Source: Gnetum montanum (taxonomy: Eukaryota; Streptophyta; Gnetopsida; Gnetales; Gnetaceae). Taken from it: a DNA stretch of 64,000 nt. Under the pieces are notes generated by a model. The model worked only from the letters and a program-made list of their open reading frames with translations. It was not told the DNA's origin and ran no database searches. The translations under genes and the position numbers were made by a program. Every line of letters starts with the position of its first letter. Position 1 is the stretch's first letter. Of the stretch, positions 46,861-57,911 are shown piece by piece. The stretch covers positions 162,271 to 226,270 of the forward strand of contig MNCI01004480.1 of assembly GCA_015680685.1 (NCBI GenBank). The letters are read 5' to 3'.

Positions 46861-49104
46861 GGCCCAGATACCTCCAAATAAACTTAGTAGTTAATGTTAG
46901 TATGTGTGTGTGCTGTTGCGGCGTGCGGTTGTGAGAAATGTAACGATTGCGTTGTGTGTAAACTACAAATGACTTACTTTAAAGAGATTCAGCCAACTTT
47001 GCCAAGTACTGTGAGTTGTTGAAAATTTCCTATTTTGTTCAACTGCCTAGTCTATGTGGTCCTTATAATAACTACTTGTAACAAATAAAATTTTGCAAAA
47101 ACATTTAAGCACAACTCCGCAATCTACTCCTAATTTTTCCAAGAGAAAGAGATAGTTCCACAAGAAAACTAGAAATAGAGCAAGATTTGATGGAAATAGA
47201 TAGAAAAGAAAGGAAAGCAGATTTGTGTAGACCTCAAATATTTAAACAAGGTAAAATGACATGAGTAAACACTTCGCAATAAAGCTATCCCAAATTCAAT
47301 ATCTATGAATTGTTCAAACTTCCAAGGCTCAAACAAGCAATATCTTCAAGACAATCTTATTATGCTACCAAAAATTGCTGCGTAAAATACCACGTACGAG
47401 ACTCCATTTTGACTAGATAATAGATGTCAACGATTGCATTCAAACAGAACCTTTAAAAGACTTAACAATTTCTGATTGAAATATCACGGGAATTCACTTT
47501 AAAGATAAAAAGAAGCTATTCTGGTCCCATCAAAATACCAAAGATTTTCTGAACCCTCTCGACTACTGAATTGTTCAACGGCATGACTACAAACAGAGGC
47601 TCTCTTACAACAATTCCAATAGCAGTTCCCACACGTTGCACAATAATGAAATTTACTACTAAAATGATCTGAAGGCTTTTAAACACAAGCACTTCTATGG
47701 CAAAATTTTAATAGAAATTTCTATCGGGCAACAAGAATAGTAAGAGCAATCTAAAAATCCCAAAATTACTTGCCAAGGATGATACTATCTAAACCACTTG
47801 CCAAGCAATTTAAACAAAACAAAAAATAAAATGCATAACTCACAGGACCATGACAAAGAGGCTGAAATCTTTATTCTAGCAAGCCATCTTACAAGAAATC
47901 TTCTTTACAAATCTTTCAAATGTGATGTATGAGACCCCTTGTGATAATGATATTCTTCCTTGACCCTTGAAGCCTTTTTATAGGGTTCCAAGGTAGGTAG
48001 GGAAGTTACATATTCAAAAATATCTCACCTAACTTCTCTCCCAAGTAACTTGGCCAACCAATTAGGAGATTACTTGGCCAACAAGTTAGGAGGTTACTTG
48101 CCCAACAAGTTAGGTAAGTTACAACAACTTTGGGTGGTTTCAACCACAAAAGAGATAAAAATGCTGCATCTGACACGTGTCCCATGTAGTTGCCAAGTGT
48201 CTTCATGCAGTTGCCAAGTGTCTTCATGTAGTTGCCAAGTGTCTTCATGCAGTTGCCAAGTGTCTTCATGTAGTTGCCAAGTGTCTTCATGCAGTTGCCA
48301 AGTGTCTTCATTCATTTGCCAAGTGTCTTCATTTAGTTGCCAAGTGTTCACCATGGAGAGAAACAAGTTGCAGTTGACACGTGTCCCATTTAGTTGACAA
48401 GTGGCCATTGTGGAGATAAAGAGGTTGTAGTTGACAAGTGGCCTTTGTGGTGGTTATAACCACCATTTCAATTGACAAGTGTTCAATTCTCATAGGACTT
48501 TGAACAATTGTTGCATAAATTCCCTTTTTAAATCAATATTATATTTTATTGTTATTTATATCATAGTAGTAGAGATAATAACCATGGATTTGATGCATGG
48601 GTTGATATATAAATATATGTATGCGTATACAACCGAATGCATAAGTGGAGTTGTACTCTCACATTTTAATTTGTGGCAGCTTGAATGTAATCCCAATTAT
48701 ATCAAGGCCGATTCCATATTCATCTTCTCTGCACTTTATTACAGAAAAAGTAACTAAAGCTACTCTATCATAAGCTAGAGAGATATCTACAATTGAGACA
48801 CCATTTTTTTTGACTCTAGATAAATCCTCATGCCAACATTCCCAATTGCAATGTCATTATCCCTTGATTTTCAAAACATTCAATTCAACAACATTTTCAT
48901 TTCTATTCCAACTTCATGGTTAATTAACTATTGCAGAATTCTTTACAAGAAAGAACATAATCCTCCTTGAACAGTTTTAGTTCATTAGGATTCCGTACCT
49001 CACCATTTGCAAATAAGTCCACCTGTTCCATGAAATGGTAAAAATGTGCCAACACAAATCCTCAAGAAAGGATATGGAGTTACATGGTAGTGCTCGATAC
49101 TAGT
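46861..49104 (-). mobile_element. LTR-like insertion in TE8 Gag
   Basis: About 2.2 kb of non-Gag sequence separates the two halves of the capsid domain. On the - strand it has a TATA box (CCCTATAAAAAGG, about 47972-47984), then AATAAAG about 100 bp downstream (about 47866-47872), the arrangement of an LTR. It holds no recognisable gene, so a solo LTR is the simplest reading. I could not fix its ends or find a target duplication. Confidence 0.5.
48187..48345 (+). repeat. 21-bp tandem array
   Basis: Eight units of about 21 bp (GCAGTTGCCAAGTGTCTTCAT), alternating between GTAG and GCAG so that the higher-order period is 42 bp. Looser relatives (GTTGACACGTGTCCC, GTTGACAAGTGG) extend to about 48480. 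The array lies in the insert, upstream of its TATA box on the - strand. Confidence 0.95.
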
Positions 49105-50061
49105 CTAAGGCTCCATTAGGGACATGGTGAACACACATAGGATTGCATGGGGCCAAGCTTGAAGCAATAGAGTCTCTGATTGGAATGTTACCAAGTGAGT
49201 GTTTGGGTATCCCTTCCCGTTGTACTTGGTTAACTGTGGGAGTGTGATTCCCTTGGGTAAAGCTAATGGTGGAACTAAAGAGCTAATTGGATCATCTTGT
49301 TCAGTGTTTGCCATTTTGAGGTGCTTTACCTCTTCAGCTAGTCCTTGCATCATTCTTTTGGCTTCTGCCCACTCTTCGGCAGTAGGTAGATTAGTTGGCT
49401 GGGGAGATTATTGGGTTGTCATTTGTTGTTGTGGAGCAATGTTCAAAGTTATGGTTGTGAGGAGTGGCATGTTGAAGTGAGTGGGTTGTTGAATAAGGGG
49501 TATGGTTCCTTACCTAGCCACAAACTATGAAGTGACGCCCTGGATGTGCAGAGTTGAAGTGATGAAAGTGTCCCCATGTGTTTGTATGTGTGGTATGTAC
49601 TGGGTTGATGTGGATGTGGGTAGTCCATGTCGGGACAGTGGTGCTTGTGTGCTTGTTGATGCTTGGTGAGTTGCCGTCTGTCCCATGCAAGGGTGGAATG
49701 ATGGGTTCACATAGGCATGGGAAGTGAGGGAGTAATACAAATACTCATGTTCAGATTGTGCTGCAAAGTCATCTTCCTCATCTTGGTTTTGAGGCTCCTC
49801 AGTGGGTCACCGTGAGTTTTGGCTCCTTGCCATAAGGAGCTGGGAGATGAGTTGGTGCTAGGGCTCAAAAAGGGGGATGATGTCATATATAGAGGGGACG
49901 AATTCATGACCTCCCATGTATATGCGCTTGAAATTTCATTTTGCCTCCTATTTTGTGGTGTCAAGGGGAAGGTTGGCCTGAATCTTCACACGAATTAATT
50001 TGTACTGTTCTTGTGTGAGGATTATGAAGGTGCGTGCGTTAGAATTCTGAGATGACTCCAT
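49105..50061 (-). pseudogene. gag: TE8 Gag, N-terminal part
   Basis: The start is taken as the ATG at 50061 (MESSQNSNARTFIILTQEQY), the first ATG after the leader array. A stop near 49955 and others follow. The frame 49740-49525 is Gln/Thr/Ser-rich. The last frame, 49353-49105, reads GLAEEVKHLKMA, then KGITLPQLTKYNGKGYPNTHLVTFQ, the beginning of the Gag capsid domain (FDGKGDPxxHLxxF in relatives). The insertion follows. Confidence 0.8.
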
Positions 50062-50281
50062 GGTGATGTGTGATGGGGCAGTGTACGGGCTGGCTAACAA
50101 GTGCCGAGTGTGCTTCAAGCTAAGTGTGCAGCGTGTGCAGCATATGGTCAGGGCTGAGTGTCAGCATGACCAGTGTGCAGCATGTGTAGTGTGTCAAGTC
50201 TGTGGGCTATGCAGCGTGTGCAATGTGCAGTGTGTGCAAAACTACAGCATGTGAAATCTATAGCATGTGAAATTTAAGTTG
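50062..50281 (-). repeat. TE8 leader: degenerate GCAGCGTGTG repeats
   Basis: Short motifs of the type GCAGYGTGTG and CAGCATG recur without a fixed period between the 34-bp array and Gag. Non-coding. Confidence 0.6.
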
Positions 50282-50766
50282 TCAAAAATTTTCTAAGTGT
50301 CCAGCGTAAGAACCTGGCAGCGTGTGAAAAAATTTTCTAAGTGTCTGTGACCAACTGTAGCATGACCAACTACAGCATGACCAATAGGCAGCGTATGAAT
50401 ACTAAAAATTTGTCTAAGTGTCCAGCGTGTGAACACTGAAAATTTGTCTCTAAGTGTCCAGCGTGTGAACACTGAAAATTTGTCTAAGTGTCTAACGTGT
50501 GAACACTGAAAATTTATCTAAGTATCCAATGTGTGAACACTAAAAATTTCTCTAAGTGTCCAACGTGTGAACACTGAAAATTTGTCTAAGTGTCTAACTT
50601 GTGAACACTGAAAATTTTNCAACATTGAAAATTTGTCTAAGTGTCCAACGTGTGAACATTGAAAATTTTGTCTAAGTGTCTAGTGTGTGAATACTGAAAA
50701 TTTGTCGAAGTGTCCAACGTGTGAACACTGAAAATTTTGTCTAAGTGTCCAACATGTGAACACTGG
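50282..50766 (-). repeat. TE8 leader: 34-bp tandem array with an undetermined base
   Basis: About thirteen units of GTGTCCAACGTGTGAACACT followed by GAAAATTTGTCTAA. One unit is interrupted by an N at 50619, where the unit is also shortened, so the copy number in this sequence may be wrong. Confidence 0.95.
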
Positions 50767-50803
50767 ATCTGGGATACTAAGAGGCAGATCTAACAAAGAA
50801 ATG

Positions 50804-50821
50804 GCCCTCCTTCTAGCGCCA
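50804..50821 (-). other. TE8 primer binding site, tRNA-Asn type
   Basis: TGGCGCTAGAAGGAGGGC on the - strand begins six bases after the 5' LTR. From memory it is complementary over about 18 bases to the 3' end of plant tRNA-Asn(GTT), including CCA. Confidence 0.7.
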
Positions 50822-50827
50822 TTTTAC

Positions 50828-52617
50828 TGTACTTTTCAAAATCGTCGATGTAAGGCTAGAACAAAACGAATGCCTAAAGATCTCCAGAGAGATACAGCAA
50901 ACCCTACCTTCACGCGAGGGAAAGCTAGAAATAAACAAAGGTAGAGTGCCTTGGATGGTCTGCACGCAGATCAAACAAGGACTTCCCCTAGCGTACGTAA
51001 TGGCAGTGCATCGGGTTATTGTAAACAAATGTAAACAAATGCAAATGTAAACATGGACAAGCGCAAACAAGGTGTAAATAGCATAAACAGAAAATAATGT
51101 AAACTGTAAATATGATTGGAAAAAATGTAACTGTTTGTATTGATTGAAACTTACAAAGAAGTGCACCGGTCAGAACGTAGTTGCAAAATGATTCCAAGGC
51201 AGACGTTTAGCCCTGATGTGAATGGATGCTGGGGAATATAGGTCTCTGGTTGCAGGTTCTACAGTGTGACTAAGATTACCCTTGCTCAGTGTGACCAAGT
51301 CTGATGGCCAGCGTATGAAATGTTACCTAGAATGTTTAGCGTACAAAGTGTATAGGATGCTCCATGATTAAATTTTGCCAACCTTGATCTAGTGGAAAAA
51401 TAGGAGATTTATAGGGTTTTGGGCATGAGATTCGGATTTGGAAGAAGATCGATGGCTGTGGGGTGAGAAAAATTCAAATCAAGTGATAGGTGTGTGTTGT
51501 GATCAGATGTACAAAATGTTACAATGTACAGTGTAACGTCTAAGATCTCTTATGCTGGCATGCGTAATGCCTAGCGTAAGAACTTGAAACGCTGAAAAAA
51601 ATGTCAAAAATGCAACAAATGTTAATGTACAAGTGTGGATCTGGATGTTTGGCCTTTGGATCTATAGTTCTATGCTATTTTTGTGTTGCCAAAGCCTTCA
51701 ACATATGTGGATCTAGCTCTGATATGTGCGTAGCCTGTTCTGGCATCAGCATCTGGTGTCCAACGTATGGAAGTGTTTACCCTGGGTTTACGCTGCTCGA
51801 AGCATGCCAATGTGACTAACAAGATTTGACCTAAAAATAGTGCATTTTAACCCATTTTGACCTGTGAGACCCATTTTTAGAGTGGATATGCATGCCATGG
51901 GTCATGAGGGTTTTTTTGCCAAATTTGGGCTCATTTAGATATTGTTTTGGCCCTGTTTTGGTTGATTTCATTGTGCTTACATTGTGCAACGTCTGAAAAA
52001 GTTACCCTAGCATCACCAAGTCAAAATGGCATATTTGAGGCTCAAATTTGGATTTTTTGGAGGCTAGGAGTTGTTAAGGGCCTTGGTGAAGGTCATGGAG
52101 GGTCCTTGTGCCTAATTTTAGTCTATTTTGACTTAGTTTCGGGGCTCCAAAAGTTTGTGACGCTGATCCTTACGCTGTGCAGCGTAAGAAAATGTAGCTC
52201 CAGTGTGAGCAACTAAAAATACCTCATTTAAGGCCCAAATTTTAATTTTCTTGGGGCTGGGGGCCTTGGTGAAGGTCATGGGGGTTCTTGTGCTTTATTT
52301 TGGCCTATTTTGACTTAGTTTTGGGGCTCCAAAAGTTAGTGACGCTGATCCTTACGCTATGCAACATAAGCCAGCGTGACCAAAATGTACTTAGCCCAAA
52401 CTAGGCATCTTGAGCCCAGAACTTGTAATTCTGGATGTCGAAAGTTGGTGCAGTCACTTGTGGGCCCCAAGGGGACCTTACCTATTGAATCATGAATCAT
52501 CGGGGGCTGTTTCAGAGGCCTCCAAGTTTGTTCATGCTGTACTCATGCTTGGGAAGCTACATGACTTAACTTGAATCTTGTCTGAAGCTGCTAGGCCAAA
52601 ATTTTATGGTGTTTTCA
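50828..52617 (-). repeat. TE8 5' LTR (1790 bp)
   Basis: It pairs with the 3' LTR along its length, with roughly one difference in ten bases by eye. The TATA box lies at about 51408-51422. Confidence 0.93.
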
Positions 52618-52622
52618 CTTAG

Positions 52623-53261
52623 CTTCCTGATAATTGAGTAATGTTGAAATGGTAAGAAAACTCAAGAATAACACATCCAAGAACCCAAGAGAATTTCCAA
52701 TAGAAATACATCAAGTTCCCTTGAAGTCACACCCTTTTCAATCCTTGAGTCCTTCCTTAGTTTGAGAAATACCCAGTCACCAATTCGTTATAGTTCTTAT
52801 TATGAAAGGGACTGTACAGTTCCAAGCCAAGAGAGACCATAGAAACTTTTGGATGTATGGATGAAGTGGACTAATTGCCTGTCATATCAAAAGAACCATA
52901 CCTTAGTATCAACATCATGACTTAAAGGTAAAAACCAAACATTAGTAATCAATATACAAATAGTTCATACCATCATGAAGAACACTTATTAAATGAAAAA
53001 CTTGATAAGATGGATAATACACACACACACACACACACAAGAAATGAAAAAGTATAATGATGTTGTAAAATAAAAATAAGAAAAGTTAAAGAAATTTGTA
53101 AAACAAAAATTTTAAAACAAAAAATGTGCAAAAAAAAAAATGTGTAAAACAAAAACATGTAAAACAAAAATGTGTAAAACAAAAACGTGTAAAACAAAAA
53201 TGTGTAAAACAAAAACTAAAAAGAACTGAGGGCCCCAAATGATCAGCATAGGTGGCCATCT
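52623..53261 (-). other. TE7 post-pol non-coding region with (CA)n and 15-bp repeats
   Basis: It aligns with TE9 61920-62447. It contains a CA run (53019-53039) and about six copies of AAAACAAAAATGTGT (about 53128-53215). The polypurine-like CAGTCATGGGGG motif begins at 53262. Confidence 0.8.
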
Positions 53262-54000
53262 CCCCCATGACTGAATGGAAAGGGAGAGATCCAAAATAAT
53301 GAGTACCTATTTGAATTTCTTAAAAGTGTCCAACTTCTCCAGATTGATGTTTTTAGGTTAAGGGGCAGAAGTTGGCAATGCTCATACTCCAATGTATCTA
53401 TGCCTTTGTTGTTGACATGAGTTATTCCCCCAGTTCGTTCCATGCATGTTGGTGGATTGCTCTTTTTATTAGTTGTCAACCACGGGGTGTTCTCTTGTTG
53501 AGTGGTTGCTACATACAGGCACCTTTGAATGTTATCCTCTGGTGCACACCGATTACATGCAGGTAATGCTGAGCATTCCCCCATGTCATCACCATCTGAG
53601 TCATTGTATGTGATGCATGGAACTTTCTTCTTCTCGATCTTTCCATAAATGTTTACCTTAGATATTTCCAAGGGAAGATCGTGAATTCCTAGGCATGCGT
53701 CTATTGTGCTTAGCCATGCCCTTCCCATTATAATTGGGAAGTCCCCTTTGTTGCTGTTGACTTCTATCACTAGGAAATCAGCTGGGTATGACCAACCACA
53801 CACAGTGGTAATGATGTCCTCCACCAATCCTAAGGGAATGGTGATGGACTAGTTAGCTAGCTCTAGTTGAATATTTCTCTTCTTGAGTGGAGGCAAGTTT
53901 CAAGCTTTATACATTTCTTGTGAGATTAAGTTAACTCTAGAACCTGAGTCAAGAAGAGCCTTATGAGGTTCATTCCCCGTGACTTGGAGGTAGATTAAGG
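53243..54000 (-). pseudogene. pol: TE7 protease joined to the pol end by an internal deletion
   Basis: Upstream (about 53930-53960) the retropepsin start reads KALLDSGSRVNLIS with an intact DSG. The frame 53827-53243 continues with VCGWSYPADFLVIEVNSNKGDFPIIMGRAWL. It goes on through a spacer (ALPACNRCAPEDN...) and ends RYSLFWISPFPFSHGGDG. TE9 has YSLF, a stop, then ISSFQLSHGGDG at the very end of integrase. So RT, RNase H and integrase are missing between the spacer and the last pol codons, and the old pol stop (TAG) is TGG here. Confidence 0.8.
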
Positions 54001-56602
54001 GACTTCAAGGATCAGAGAGTTTCCTAGGAAGGTGGCCCACCATGATCCAGTCAGTTATAGTATGTGTTAACATAACCGTATGCGTTGAGCCCTGTTGTTT
54101 ATTTGAAGAGAGCTTTGAAGCCTTATTTCTTGGAGGAGTGGTCACAGACTCAACCGCTTGTGGTTGTGAGAGCTTGTTTGGGCTTTTGGTTCTAAAGAAA
54201 GGTCTTCTTCTTGTACGATTTCCAGAACCAGCAGTAGGTTGAAGGTTTACAACTCTCATAGCATTACGTTGTTGTAGTTGAGTGGGGAGTTCCCCTTGCA
54301 TTTTTGGAGCATGTGGTAGTGGAACTATTGGAAGATGAGTGGCGGATGGATTTGGAGGATGGTACGTGTGTGGAGTGTCTCTCGAAGGAGAAGGAGTCCT
54401 TCTAAAATACTCTCAAACTTGGTAGTGATGTTGTGGGGTTGTGTGATCCATAGAGTCACTTGGAAAAATTGGTTACTGCACATAATAGCCATAAGGATTG
54501 GGTTGCCAGTAAGGGTATTTTTATCTAGGAAATCGCATCCCCCATGACTGTGGGTGTTGCCACTGCTCATGCTGCCCAATAGGTTGTGGTAGAGTTCCAC
54601 TTGGATAATACGTTAATGGTTGGTGGAACTACCTTGGGTTACCTTGGGGATAAGGTAACCTTCAGGGTGCTTGCCATATTTTAAGTCTTGGGTTGAGCGC
54701 ATACACCTCAGACTCTTGTAGATGTGAGATTATTGGGCAACATCCCTTAGGATGGTCATATTGGCAGATCTCACATCCACCATCATTTTTTGTGTCCGAA
54801 TTCATAACCTCATCGACAATAGTTATTTTTCCCTTACCCTTGTCACGTGCATGGCCTGAATCTCTCTGCTTTTTCTTGTACTTATCACTACTTCGTTCCT
54901 CCTTAGACTCCTCTACGATTTTCAGGACAAGTTCAAGTCTACTATCTAAGGAGTCCTATATTTGATCTACCTTAGCCTCCATTTCCATTGTTAGCTTTTA
55001 AAGCAACAAGGTTTTTCTATTCACCAACTCTTTGAGTGGTGACTCATCCTCTTCATCGCAGAATCTTACTCCCTTCTTTCGGAAGGAAGGATCACAGTTA
55101 TATTCTTCCACGCTTTCTCTTTTCCATAGCTCTCCTTCTTCTTTAGCTACTTGCTCCAACAATCAATGAACTTCATGGGATCTAAGTTCTAATAATCTCC
55201 CTTGGGCATATGTCCCAAGGGTTCTCCTAGTTTCATGTCTTAGCCCATCTACGAGGTGGCGTAGTTGATCCCGTTATGCGTAAACATGGCCCGGGCAACG
55301 ATGTAGCAATGCATAATATCGGCCCATGGCAGCATGGTTCGTGATTATCCTGCTTCCATCCTTGGACCTGCTTACGCAAGTTGGACACTCTGGAGTACGT
55401 TTGGTATTTATCGTTAAAGAGTTCTAACATCGTACTCCATCTCCTAATGGTTTTCGGCTCTAAGGATTGGTACCAACTCTCTGCTTCCTTTATGAGTGTC
55501 CTAGGAAATAAATTTAATTTTTGCCACTTGTTCTCAATATTTTGCAAGGTCCAAGCATCATGGAATACCTATAATTGATTTTTTGGATCAGCGTTATATC
55601 CTCCCTCAAATCAGGGAATATTATTCATATCTAGTAGTTTGATCCAGCTATCTTTTTGATATCGTGTAGGTATTCGAACTGCCTCTGTAATATCTAGCAT
55701 ACTCAAAGTTGCAAGTAGGGGTTTGTCATGATCATCTCTTTCATGACGTCTATGATGCCTACGTTGTTCCCTAATTTCCCTTCTTTCATGCCTAGACTCT
55801 CTAGAGTGCCCTCGTCCTCTCTCTTGACTCTCTCATTGAGGTCTCTCATTTTGCTTACCCTTATCCTCACTGTTATGCTCTTTATGACTGTGCCCTGATG
55901 TGGAAGGAGAGGGTGAATGATGTGATGAAGGGAAAGAAGAAGGAGAACCATCACCATGATGATGTTTCTTACCTTCTCTTCGATGGCTACGACCCCAATC
56001 GTGATGACGATTAGAATGCCATCCTTGTCATGTGTTTTCGTTCCCTCAGTGAACAGTTGGCATTCATAGGGATCAAAACTAGGGTTGTGTATCATGGAGC
56101 GTAGGTTCTGATACCCCACCTCCTCACTATCGTTGGGAGGGGGAACATCATTTTATGGAGAACCTGTTATAACTAGTTCACCATATCCAATCTCACTTAG
56201 GATGTGCAGGACCCCTTTGCCCTTCAACAATGTATGGTGGCTCTCCTGCCGCGAGTTCCTTAGAAGTTGCGCTGCTATGGGATGTTAATCCCTTGTGTTG
56301 AAATCACCTACAACATATTTAGCATAGAGTTGTGTCATGCCTATTTGTGCCAGGGCACGGAGGAGCATGTTAGGGACTGCCTGATCTAGAGGTAACACTA
56401 TGTTACTTTGCAAGTCTCACCAATGTAGTTGTTCATCCTGATGGAGGATAAAAGTAAAATTGAGTAGATACTCATCAGGATGAGTATATACCACCTGGTA
56501 CTGTTGAGGAACTAGCGGATTTTGGTTATGTGTTTGGTGCCACTGATTGTCTCTAGTGTGATCCCTAGGCGGTGAAGTGCTCTTGTTCGAAGAAGAAGAC
56601 AT
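54001..56602 (-). pseudogene. gag: TE7 Gag, broken
   Basis: It starts at ATG 56602 (MSSSSNKSTSPPRDHTRDNQ), 145 bases after the primer site. After HPDEYLLNFTFILHQ come a His/Arg-rich stretch (about 55720-56000) and the capsid domain (about 55690-55250: LLATLSMLDI, NKWQKLNLFPRTLIKEAESWYQ, RRWSTMLELFNDKYQTYSR). The zinc knuckle CEICQYDHPKGCC lies at about 54733-54775, followed by a Pro-rich tail (54600-54300) and a basic stretch before protease. Stops and frame changes are fewer than in TE4. Gag forms the particle that packages element RNA. Confidence 0.9.
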
Positions 56603-56728
56603 TATGTCTTATTCGGTGTGCTGATTAACCGTTATATAATTTTTTCTTTAATTAACCTTAAGGGTTTTTTTAAGCTCCCAACGATGTGGATAATTTCCTA
56701 CGTTCTACTTAGTGCACAAACAACTTAG

Positions 56729-56747
56729 TCCCTGGCAACGGTGCCAA
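56729..56747 (-). other. TE7 primer binding site, tRNA-Asp type
   Basis: TTGGCACCGTTGCCAGGGA on the - strand directly follows the 5' LTR. It fits the complement of plant tRNA-Asp (TGGCGCCGTTGCCGGGGA) with two transitions. Confidence 0.85.
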
Positions 56748-57576
56748 TGATGAGTGGCGAGGTACCCATACACTCAACCATACAAATACGAGCGTTAAAC
56801 GCATGATCCGGTCAAACTCCATAGACTAAGTGCCTAAATGCCTTATGGAATACTTAAGGTTAATCGTTCGTTGTCTTCCCAGACTTACTTGTATTTTTCA
56901 TGGTTGTATGGTTAAGTAAGTCTGAGGTATGTGATTTTTATGTCTTTTATGTTTTATCTCCTATGTTGACGAGGTGAAGGGTAAAGAGACTAATTAACTA
57001 ACTTTAACTAACTAACTAAGCCTTAATTAACCTAGCATTAGTATCCGTTCCCACTTACCATTCACACCCTGAACCAATGCAACCTTGGTTACCAAACGCT
57101 AGTCATTGTTGGGATCACCAAGCGTAACGCACGTGCTTGAAGTAGTCGTATTGAATGCACTTAACTAGGAGAGAAGGGTTAAAAGAGATTTAATCAACTA
57201 ATAAAGCATTTAAATGATAAAAAATAAATAATAATAATTAAAATCCTATTTACCCTATTGCATGCACTGCAAGGTTTATGCAAGAAGTTCGTCTTTATTT
57301 CCGTACATAAACTTATGTTCAGGTATAATATTTGCTCGAATAAAGATCTGTTCACTTTGGAGCTCCTACTGCAGGCACATGGAAATTATTCTATCTCTGG
57401 AGAGGTAAAAATGCCAGAATTTTGCTACGGTCTAGGCCTAGAATGAGAAATAAGGGAGAGCCTCCTCTTATTTATAGATTTGGCAGCGGACCACGATATC
57501 ATGTATGCGATATCACGAGGTATGCGATATCGCGGCGGACATGATATCACAGCCCATGCGATATCACATCCCAGCA
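56748..57576 (-). repeat. TE7 5' LTR (829 bp)
   Basis: It pairs with 38775-39604 with about 5-10% differences by eye, mostly transitions. Sense ends are TGCTGGGATG and CCACTCATCA. It has the same GCGATATC units and TATA box as its partner. Confidence 0.95.
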
Positions 57577-57822
57577 CTTACTCTCAAGTAATTTCAACAT
57601 GTCCCATGTGCCATTCATATGAAGCAATTCTATCTCGTCCTACATGGGAATCATCCATCTCCTAGAGTTATCACAACTAACTACCTTTGAATAGGTGGAA
57701 GATTCTTCATTGGAAATAATACCTTCAGCCACATTCAGAGCATAAGCTACCAAGTCAACTTTAGCATATCTCTATGAAGGTCTAACATATCTTCTGGGTC
57801 TATCTTTAACAATAGAATACTA

Positions 57823-57850
57823 TGGTGGTGGTGGTGGTGGTGGTGGTGGT
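57823..57850 (+). repeat. (TGG)n microsatellite
   Basis: Nine TGG units. On the TE6 coding strand it would read as a Pro run (SSPPPP...) in the region between integrase and RT. Confidence 0.95.
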
Positions 57851-57911
57851 GATGAAGTAGTATCACCCTACATCTCTAAGCTAGGGAGAGATGTATACTT
57901 TGGTGTAGATT

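Larger units (their letters stand above)
40955..52617 (-). mobile_element. TE8: Tat/Ogre-like gag-protease element in TE7
   Basis: LTRs are at 52617-50828 (5') and 42762-40955 (3'). The ends are TGAAAACA and CAGTACA. Flanks CTCAG (40950-40954) and CTTAG (52618-52622) are a 5-bp target duplication with one change; TE9 has CTCAG uninterrupted at the matching site near 61909. Inside: primer site, repeat array, Gag (interrupted by an LTR-like insert), protease, repeat array, 3' UTR, polypurine tract. No RT or integrase. Same family as TE1. Confidence 0.93.
38775..57576 (-). mobile_element. TE7: Athila-like gag-protease element, TSD CTTAC (contains TE8)
   Basis: It is bounded by CTTAC on both sides (38770-38774 and 57577-57581). 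LTRs are at 57576-56748 (5') and 39604-38775 (3'). Inside, on the - strand: primer site, Gag, protease, the last few codons of pol, then a non-coding region. RT, RNase H and most of integrase are absent. TE8 is inserted in the non-coding region. Without TE8 it is about 7.1 kb. Confidence 0.95.

Noticed and set aside
48187-48345. CRISPR array
   Set aside because: The units are contiguous without unique spacers, and the DNA is plant nuclear.
48006-48408. Repetitive proteins encoded on both strands
   Set aside because: They come from the 21-bp tandem array, whose length is a multiple of three and free of stops in several frames.
53086-53294. Phe/Cys-rich frames that look like membrane proteins
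   Set aside because: They translate the 15-bp AAAACAAAAATGTGT repeats in the TE7 non-coding region.
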